Of a DNA stretch of 64,000 bases, positions 56,467 through 64,000 are shown piece by piece. The notes under the pieces were generated by a model, which saw only the letters and a list, made by a program, of their open reading frames with translations, did no database searches and was not told the origin of the DNA. Numbering within the stretch: the stretch's first letter is position 1; each line of letters begins with the position of its first letter. The stretch spans positions 69,030,608-69,094,607 of the forward strand of contig NC_052360.1 in the NCBI RefSeq assembly GCF_009727055.1, given 5' to 3'. The DNA comes from Benincasa hispida (taxonomy: Eukaryota > Streptophyta > Magnoliopsida > Cucurbitales > Cucurbitaceae). Position numbers and translations under genes: made by a program.

Positions 56467-57560
56467 ATGGCTGAACAACCGGAAGAACAAGCCGCAAATG
56501 TAAACAACATAATGGCAAATCCTATCCTATTGGCGAATGATTGCAATAGACCCATCCGGGACTATGTGTCACCAAACTTATGTGATTTCTTTCCAGGAAT
56601 CATGAGGCTAGCATTGGATGGATCAAGGTTTGAGATGAAGCCGATAATGTTACAGATGATATAGACAACAGGACAGTTTGATGGACATCGTGGCAAAGAT
56701 TCACACACCCATCTCTGAAGTTTCATTGAAATTTGTAACACTTTTATGTTCCCTAATATCTCCATTGAAGATGTTCGACTCACGTTATTTCCATTTCACT
56801 ATGCGATAAAGCAAGAAAATGGGTGTACTTCCTCAAACCAGGAGAGATAACTTCATTGGAACAGATTGTGGAGAAGTTTATGAAGAAGTATTTCCTTCCT
56901 ACAGAGAATGCCAGAAGGAGGAAGTTAATCATAATTTTGAACAAGAAGAAGAAGAATCGCTCAGTGATGTATGGGCGAGGTTCAAGAGGTTAGTGCGCGA
57001 CTGCCCGCCAAATGGATTGCCAGATTGCCTCCAAATGGAGATGTTCTATCATGGATTAAATCATGCATCGCAGACAGCTACCAATGCGGTAGCAGCAGGC
57101 GGTCTACTGGACAAGACTTATGACGAGGCAAAGAACATTCTTGATCGCATATCGAAAAACCATGAAGATTGACAAGAAAACGATCAGAGAGCAAAACCTA
57201 GAGAAGGTAACGCAAATAATGGTGCCATCGCATCTTTGCAAAATCAGATGACTGCGATGTTAAATTTGTTACAAGGCATCACAATAAACAATCCTAGAGC
57301 GCAAAGAGAGCAAGTCAATGCGATAGAACAGACAAACACTAGTTGTGCTACATGTGGAGAATCGCATTCGGTTAAAGAGTGTCCACGAAACCTGCAGTCA
57401 ATCTACTTTGTGAAGAACAACCCTTTTTCAAACATGTACAACCCCGGGTGGAGAAACCACCCTAATTTTGCTTGGAAAAATAACCAACAACAAGGCTATC
57501 AACCTATAGCGCAAAAGGAAGGACCACCAGGACTTTTCCAACGAGCTAACGGTCAATAGC
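56467..57560 (+). pseudogene. Athila B2 gag
   Basis: Starts MAEQPEEQAANVNN, close to B1 gag. RFEMKPIM...QMI is followed by a stop (56662-56664), further stops and a one-base frame change near 56800. Then WARFKRLVRDCPPNGLPDCLQMEMFYHGL in the frame from 56819, a TGA near 57170, and a final open part with the zinc knuckle CATCGESHSVKEC (CX2CX3HX4C, about 57347-57385) and YNPGWRNHPNFAWKN. The upstream DPEIERTF block (about 56397) suggests the ancestral start lay earlier. Confidence 0.87.
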
Positions 57561-59160
57561 AACAACAAGCCAGTAGCTCTCAAACACAACCACATCCTAT
57601 CTGGAGAACCTGTTAAAACAGTACATCGCAAAGAATAAGACAGTCCTCTAGAACTAGGTGACTTCCATCCGCAACTTGGAAATCCAAATAGGACAGATTG
57701 TGGGAGAGCTGAAAAGTAGACCGCAAGAAACACTGTCGATCTCAACTAAGCTCCACACAACTTGGGGAACACTGCCAAGCAGTCACCTTGCAAAGTGGAA
57801 AGGCGACTGTGGAAGTTAGGAAGGAGCCAAGAAGGACTGATTCAAATGGGATGAAATCAAAGAACCCGTTGGCGCAAAATGAGTCAGAAGAACCCGAGAT
57901 TATATAACCCAAAGTTGTGACAACCTCTAAGCCTCCAGACCATGGAACTGTAAAAGTACAGCTACCTCCATTCCCTCAAAGGCTGAAAAAGAAGCAAAAT
58001 GACGAAGGTCAGTATCATTGCTTCCTGGAGATATTAAAACAACTACACATCAATATTCCATTTACAGAAGCGATAGATTAGATGCCGAAATATACCAAGT
58101 CTTTTAAGGATATGGTGTCGAAGAAGAGAAGCACAGGAAGATTTGCCACAGTGGCATTAACACAAGAATCAAACACTATAACCCCGCCGAAGATGCGCGA
58201 CCCAGGCAGCTTTATGACACCCTGCTCAATAGAAGTGATCTACATCAGTTAAGCATTATTTGATCTTAGGGCAAGCATAAATTTAATGCCCCTTTCAATC
58301 TTCAAACAATTAAACATAGGACAGTTGACACCCACGGGTGACTCTTCAGCTTGCAGATAAGTCCTTGGTACACCCTGAAAGAAAGTTGAAGGATGTCTTG
58401 GTCACCATCGACAAATTCATTCTACCTGTAGACTTCATCATTCTAGATTATGAAGCAGACAAAGATGTGCCAATCATATTGGGACGACCATTCTTGTCTA
58501 CTAGTCGTGCACAAAGGAGACCCCACGATGTGCATCAATGGAAAGAGGCTCAGGTTTAACATCATCAAGGCAATGAAGTTCCCAAAAGATGAAGGCTTTT
58601 CATATTCTGACGATGAGCACACTTGCAATGAAGATTTGGAGTCCGAAAAAGAAGATGAAGAAAGAGAGGATGCGACAGCATCCTTAGAAACCTGCCATGT
58701 AATAACAGAGACAGTGAACAATGAAGAAAAGTTGAATTTGAATGAAGAGAGAAAAACACAGAAACCTTCCTTAGAGAAACCACCTATGCTGGAGCTAAAA
58801 ACTCTACCAAATCATTTGAAGTACGTTTTCCTTGGCCAGAATGAAACCTTGCCAGTAATAATATCCTCTACATTACCGGAAGAAAAAGAAAATGCGCTGC
58901 TTAGTATTCTAAAGAAATATATTAAAGCAATCGAATGGATGCTAGCAGATATCAGAGGAATTAGCCTGATGTACTGCATGCACAAAATTTGGCTTGAAGA
59001 AAACCAGAAAGGCTCGATCAAACCTCAACGTAGACTGAACCCTGCCATGAAAGAGGTTGTTAAAAAAGAGATTATTAAATGGTTATACACTGGCATCATA
59101 TGCCCTATCATCGATAGCACGTGGGTTAGCCCCATGCAATGTGTTTCCAAGAAGGGCGGA
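57561..59160 (+). pseudogene. Athila B2 protease region and RT N-terminus
   Basis: A decayed linker runs to about 58000, then HINIPF...MP and FMTPCSI text. The protease active site reads DLRASINLMP at 58262, again Arg for Gly, as in B1. 58338-58559 has LDYEADKDVPIILGRPFL. 58450-59163 is open for 237 aa, with the acidic linker, LPNHLKYVFLGQNETLPVIIS, GISLMYCMHKI, PQRRLNPAMKEVVKKEIIKWL and STWVSPMQCVSKKGG: RT entry. Confidence 0.83.
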
Positions 59161-60170
59161 TGACAGTAGTCCCGAATACAAACAACGAGTTAATCCCCAT
59201 GAGGACCGTCACTGGCTAGTGGATTTGTATGGACTACCGGAAGCTCAATGCGGTGACAAAGAAGGATCATTTCCCTTTGCTTTTCATTGATTAAATGCTT
59301 GACCGACTAGCAGGGAATGACTATTTCTATTTTCTTGATGGGCATGCAGGCTATAACCAGATTAATGATCGCACCAAAAGACCAAGAAAAGACCACATTC
59401 ACCTGTCCATATGGAATGTTCGCTTTTTACCACATGTCGTTTGGATTATGTAATGGGCCGAGCACATTTTAAAGGTGTGTGATGGCAATCTTCTTCAAGT
59501 ATCTTGAGGACTCAGTGGAAATCTTTATGGACAATTTCTCAGTTTATTAGCAAACATATGAAGTTTGTCTGAAAAAATTGGGGAGGATACTAAAAAGATG
59601 CAAAGAGACTAATCTGGTGCTAAACTGGGAAAAATGTCATTTCATGGTTAAAGAAGGAATTGTGCTCAGGCACAACATTTCAAAGGACGGACTAGAGGTG
59701 GATAAAGCAAAAATCGAGGCTATTGAAAAACTCCCACCTCCAAAAAATGTGAAGGCTTTAAGGAGTTTCTTAGGACATGCGGGGTTCTACAGACGATTTG
59801 TGAAGGACTTCTCTAAAATAGCTCGACCGTTGAATGCATTGCTGGAAGCTGACATAACTTTTGACTTTGACTCACAATGTCTCACCGCATTCAAAGCACT
59901 AAAGGATGCACTGACTACAGCGCCTACTTTGATCGCACCTGATTGGACAAAATCATTCAAGCTGATGTGCCATGGCGGCAGTTTTAGCATAGAAGGAAAA
60001 GACAATGTGATTTCCAAGTTGCGGATGAAGCTTCTACCGGTAATCTTTGCAATTGAAAAATTCAGACCTTACTTATTGGGATCCAATGTTATAGTTCACA
60101 CCGACCACTCGACAATAAGATATTTAATGACCAAAAAAGATGCAAAGTCGAGGCTAATCCAATGGGTTCT
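59161..60170 (+). pseudogene. Athila B2 RT and RNase H, interrupted
   Basis: WICMDYRKLNAVTKKDHFP, then FLDGHAGYNQ, in broken frames. The catalytic box is FMDNF at about 59527-59538 (second Asp codon gac to aat, 59533-59535), so polymerase activity would be lost. 59578-60183 is open: [37 protein letters not shown], then RNase H in which the CDASG...MGAV part is deleted (reads [10 protein letters not shown]). [15 protein letters not shown] follows, and the LTR of A4 starts after RLIQWVL. Confidence 0.87.
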
Positions 60171-61962
60171 TGATAACTTGTAGAAATACAAGTTAAGAAA
60201 TTGGCTTAGAAATACGAAAATTATTAAGTGTCGTGAGCACACCCACTAACCCCATTGTGATGGTAAAATGGAATGTCCAAGTCTTTGTTTTGTAGGAAAT
60301 AGGTCATCGCATGCGATAATCGCTTGACGACAAAAAAATGAACAATGCATCCACATTGTATGCGGCAATCATTCAAGAATGAAAAAGAACAACGCAATTG
60401 CAACGCATGCGACGATTAATCACAGACTCAAACAATCAATGCATTTCCATCGCATGCGGCAACCGATAGAAGATCAAAACAATTACACTGCATGTAGTGA
60501 TCGATCGAAGATGTGAAGAGCAACGCATCTGCAAGGACTTCTGACAGTGTACAACTTTTTTGTTGAATCAATCGTGGAGCAGAGCGGACCTTTCCACCAA
60601 GCCATGGCAAAAATTATCAGATTTTCAAAGTGGGACCACTAATATAGAAGGAGCCAAGGTCCATAAATAGCTTCCTCAAATTCAATGAATAGAGGTTGGT
60701 CTGAAGAGACAATTTAGAAAAAATCTAGGAGTACATAGAGACAAGACTGAAAGGTAAGTCTCTGAGCAAGCAATTATTTCCATTCCCGAAGAAGAAGCTC
60801 TGTGCGAAAGGTCACTTCTACCTAGAAAGCAAGCCTAAGAAGGAAGCTTTCCACTCCATTTCTTCCACACGCCGGTAAGCAAAACGTCTCCGATAGGGAT
60901 CCGTGTCAAGAAATTGACACTCTTTCCATATTTGTTCTTATTTTCTATTCATCTATTGTGTTCATCTATCTTTAATCCTTCATTCAATATCTGTAACAAA
61001 CGCTGATCTTTAGATTTAAATATCATTATCGTAATCATTGTCATTTTTCTGTTCTTCTCCACACATTCATCATCCATTTTCTTCATCACGTGTCACTAAT
61101 CCACTGGGTAAAGGGGAAGGATTAAGCGAGCGACTTAATCCTTATTAAGGAAATCAGCTAAGTTTAGCTAAAGCATTCTCGACGGCATCTTCATCTGTGA
61201 GAGCAGAAGTGAAGATGTTATTCTGCCTATCAAAAGAAGGTTGGAAGAATGCGTTAACTAAAGCGATGAAAACAACCTTGCATTCATCACGTTCATCCCT
61301 GTTTCACCATAGACATATGTGAATGCAGCCGATCACTGAAAGGTGTAAGCCAAGGGAAAGTGGAACCTTAGTTGCATCCTCAAGAAGATTGACGAACTTG
61401 CGATGTCCTTTCCCTCAACCCATTCTTTTTTTGATTCATTTCACAAGACTTGCCATCGCATTCACCAGACACTTTTGGACATTTTCACAGCTAGTCCTCA
61501 ACATGTATATTAATAGTTTATTCATTTACTTTATCACTACAATATCACCGCAATTTATTTCACTGCAATTTATTTCACTGCAATTTATTTTATCGCATTT
61601 TATTTTTTAGGGCATTTTATTCTTTGCCGCAATTTACTTTTTTACCACAATTTACTTTTTTGCAAACCCAATTCATTATTCTTTATGTTAATCGGTCACA
61701 TATACTACAATAGTATCGCATTAACTACAACAATCCCCGTGTTTGACCTTAGATCACTTTGAGAAACTTGCGTTGGAAATATACTTGGTTCCAGCATAAG
61801 AAAACTTGTGACATGCACTACACGAACGCATACTACGAAGCATTTAAGCATCATCGCATACATTTAGAACGTAGCATCGCATATTATCATAAATCACAGC
61901 ACATAGCCAAATAATAATCATAGCCAATCAATCAATCATTCATTTAAATTTTTATTATTACA
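60171..61962 (+). repeat. Athila A4 5' LTR
   Basis: TGATAACTTGTAGAAATACAAG to TTATTACA, 1792 bp, followed by a primer site: a normal border, unlike the extended A1 LTR. A candidate left target duplication is GTTCT (60166-60170). Possible TATA: ccataaatagc near 60661. Tandem aatttatttcactgc units occur at 61551-61590. Confidence 0.85.
61551..61590 (+). repeat. Short tandem repeat (caatttatttcactg)
   Basis: About 2.5 units of a 19-20-bp repeat in U5 of the A4 LTR, with looser copies to about 61660 (cgcaatttactttttt). Confidence 0.6.
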
Positions 61963-61969
61963 AGTTTTT

Positions 61970-61987
61970 AGTGCCGTTGCTGGGGAT
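61970..61987 (+). promoter_or_regulatory. Degenerate tRNA-Asp primer-binding site (A4)
   Basis: tagtgccgttgctgggga, three differences from the intact motif at 3603. Confidence 0.7.
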
Positions 61988-62080
61988 TGGCAACGTTTAG
62001 TGTTGAATATTTTTATGGTATTTTGCAGGACAGATCTCTGTTGTACTGTTTGTTTAATGCGAATAGCAGGCTAACGATTT

Positions 62081-63211
62081 ATGAGTACTAAGACTGAACC
62101 AGAATTCAAAGCCGACCCAGAGATCGAGTGTACATTTCACGCACGAGCACACCAGAACCGAACAAGACGAAGAAAAACCATGGCTAACAACAATAGGCCC
62201 GATGGGAATCAAGGGGTAAATCAGCCGGCGCAAGATCCCGTTTTTCTGGCTGCCAACCTCAATATCCCAATGAGGAACTATGCGGCACCATTTTATATGA
62301 CTTCTCACCCGGAATTGTAAGACCCACGGTAGAGGACAATGCCAGATTTGAGATAAAGTCGGTCATGCTACAAATGATCCAGAATGCGAGGCAATTCGAA
62401 GGTCTGCAAGGAGAAGACCCGCACACCATTTGACCAGCTTCGTTGAAATGTGTGATACATTCTCCATTTCTGGCATGTCTCCAGAAGGAATTAGACTGTA
62501 TCTCTTCCCGTATACACTACGGGATGAGGAAAATAGGAGCAAAATGAAATTAATTCTTGGGACAAGTTGGTCGAGTGATACATGAAGAAATTCTTCCCGC
62601 CTACAGTCAACACAAGAAGACAGAGGGATGTGTTGAATTTTGAATAGATAGAAAATGAGACTCTGAGACCCACATAGGTGCGATTTAGGAGATTGATGAA
62701 GAAATGTCCGCATATTCGTATTCTCGATTGTGTTCTAATGGAAACCTTTTACAATGGCCTGGACAAATCGACGCAAGCTATTGCTGATACCTCTGTGGCA
62801 GGAGGATTCATGGACAAAACGTACACTGAAGAAAAGGTCCTCTTGGATCGCATTTCATGAAATATAGATGACTGGGTAGACGACAGGTATAGAAGAAGAG
62901 TCCCAGAACGAAGAAAAGCAGAAAGTGCCATTGTACCTGCAGATACAATGACCACATTGGCTGCACAAATGGCCGCAATTACCTCTCTCCTCCAAACGAT
63001 GGAAATTAATCAGGGAACCCTCTCCTAGGGTGTGATGCAAGCCAATGCGCTGGCACAAGTGGCAGCGATAGGTTGTACACAATGTGGAAGGGGTCATTCA
63101 GTAGAAAAGTGCCCATCAAACCCACAGGCAGTGTACTTCATTCAAAATAACCCGTACAACCCAGGTTAGCGGAATCACCCCAACTTCAGTTGGGAAGGGA
63201 ACAATGACTAG
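62081..63211 (+). pseudogene. Athila A4 gag
   Basis: Starts MSTKTEPEFKADPEIECTF. The DPEIE block is shared with B2 upstream of its first clear Met, so this is probably the ancestral start. Then MANNNRPDGNQG, NIPMRNYAAPF and, in other frames, FEIKSVMLQMIQN, a LIRKCPHIRI-like part, MDKTY, and a zinc knuckle CTQCGRGHSVEKC (CX2CX3HX4C, near 63072-63110) followed by NNPYNPG. At least four frameshifts or stops. It is more diverged from B1 and B2 than they are from each other. The gag similarity ends at about 63211 with FSWEGNND. Confidence 0.83.
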
Positions 63212-63448
63212 GGAGCCAAAGGAGTCTACAGAACAATTATGGGAATTGAGGAAACCCTTGGCTTTTCATCAAGGTCTGAATCAAGGCCCAACCTATAAAT
63301 CGCACTTCCTTCAACCGAGGAACTCATTTCCATCTCTTCGTGAAAGAAAAACCCTAAAGAAATTCTCTCTGCATACCATCCCCTTCCGAGCTTCTTCCTA
63401 AGACCAAAAATTTTCCAACTCCTTTCACTTCACCAACAAAAAAAAAAA
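63212..63448 (+). promoter_or_regulatory. Candidate promoter and 5' leader
   Basis: tataaat at 63294-63300 (acctataaatcgc), then a C/T-rich leader with aaccctaaagaaattctctctgc and a poly-A run (63440-63449) before an ATG in good context (aaaaaatggcc). This resembles a plant gene promoter or an LTR U3/R region. No LTR ends are visible. Confidence 0.5.
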
Positions 63449-63937
63449 ATGGCCGAACAGTCATCACACTTTTCTTCCCTACCATCGTCCCCTTCCCAAG
63501 CCCCCGTCAACGCATGGGAGGCGGCTTTCCTCACTGCCAACCACCACCTCGCCGCCCAGCCTAAGCCTTTCCCAAGAATCGCCAGAAAACCCCGACGAAA
63601 GACCTCTGTAGTAGCGAAACCACCCACCAACCGAGAGGGGCCAAGCACGGAGAGTGCCCTTGCCACCAGACCTGAGGTGGCACTCCCAGTACCTTTGACT
63701 GAAAGCGAATTGAAGCGAAGGGACAATAAGGAGGTATTTGGGAGTATTTTGAGCAATTTAGAAAGCCCGTTACCGGAGGCAGGAGTAGTGAACCAGCCCC
63801 TGCCGTCAGAGGAGGAATTAGCAATGGCTTCGCAGAGAATGGCCCTGGTCACTTCGAATCCGAAGGAGACTGTCCCAACAGAATCCAATGAGGGACCCAT
63901 CAGGGTCGTTTTGGAGGTTGTAGAGGTGAAAAAGTAG
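63449..63937 (+). CDS. Unidentified 162-aa protein downstream of A4 gag
   Basis: An uninterrupted ORF starting MAEQSSHFSSLPSSPSQAPVN and ending VVLEVVEVKK. It is Ser/Pro-rich at the N-terminus, basic around residues 45-60 (FPRIARKPRRKT), then acidic. No signal peptide, membrane segment or catalytic motif. It is more GC-rich than its surroundings and looks younger than the broken gag beside it. After the TAG, the same frame continues with a Lys/Arg/Glu-rich stretch, so the protein may once have been longer. It could be the start of the Athila envelope-like ORF, brought near gag by loss of pol, or part of another inserted element. I do not recognise it. Confidence 0.5.
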   Translation: MAEQSSHFSSLPSSPSQAPVNAWEAAFLTANHHLAAQPKPFPRIARKPRRKTSVVAKPPTNREGPSTESALATRPEVALPVPLTESELKRRDNKEVFGSILSNLESPLPEAGVVNQPLPSEEELAMASQRMALVTSNPKETVPTESNEGPIRVVLEVVEVKK

Positions 63938-64000
63938 CCAGGGACGGCCGAAGAGAAGGAGAAAAGAAAAACAGGCAGAAGACGATGAAGTTGCCCGGCT

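Noticed and set aside
63430..63900. 156-aa minus-strand ORF opposite the 162-aa ORF.
   Set aside because: The plus-strand frame has a TATA box, leader and good ATG context; the minus frame has none and looks like a mirror of GC-rich codons.

Overview
The window looks like repeat-rich nuclear DNA of a flowering plant, probably a pericentromeric or other heterochromatic block. I infer this from stacked Athila-type and Tekay/Del-type Ty3/gypsy elements, Ty1/copia elements with initiator-Met primer sites, and a CACTA transposon carrying pieces of plant cell-wall genes. A cucurbit is my guess from general familiarity with such repeats and is not verified. I see no intact host gene, tRNA, rRNA or CRISPR array. 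Nearly all protein-like sequence is decayed retrotransposon gag-pol.

Layout. 1-3709 is the 3' end of an Athila-like element (A1): the end of an extra ORF, the 3' UTR, the polypurine tract and a long LTR. 3710-5667 holds copia LTR pieces in opposite orientations. 5668-8169 is mostly non-coding and AT-rich. 8170-13968 is a small reverse-strand copia element whose right LTR is split by a CACTA element (10856-13958). That CACTA element carries a UDP-glucuronate decarboxylase (UXS) exon and a cellulose-synthase (CesA) RING-finger fragment. 14540-26775 is Athila element B1 (LTR, gag, PR, RT, RNase H, IN), broken by an LTR-plus-primer-site insert (19360-21107) and by a composite LTR block (22172-26147) that holds a reverse LTR with its own target duplication. 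26776-43307 contains two copia elements of one family head to head, the forward one nearly complete and each interrupted by solo LTRs. 43308-60170 is Athila element B2. Its 5' LTR holds a bounded 9.7-kb Tekay/Del chromovirus (43869-53562) and a reverse solo LTR (53760-55373). 60171-64000 is a further Athila element (A4) inserted in the B2 RNase H region, with gag followed by an unidentified 162-aa ORF that has its own TATA box.

Several nesting events are dated by target-site duplications: TCTAT, GATTC, ATGTT, GTTAC, CTTAC and CATAT (5 bp), and GTT (3 bp, CACTA). Insertions into RT, RNase H, IN and LTRs have broken the hosts, and stops, frameshifts and catalytic-residue changes show that no autonomous copy is intact here.

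Points most worth attention: (1) an exact 38-bp back-to-back Tn5 mosaic end at 17787-17824 inside a 20-bp duplicated flank, almost certainly a library or assembly artefact; (2) the CACTA element with two cell-wall gene fragments on the same strand; (3) a hairpin at the 5' end of the Athila LTRs with a constant GAAA loop and compensatory stem changes; (4) tRNA-Asp primer-site motifs lying inside TSD-bounded or PPT-bounded LTR units, once as a 91-bp tandem pair, suggesting LTR growth by primer-site duplication.
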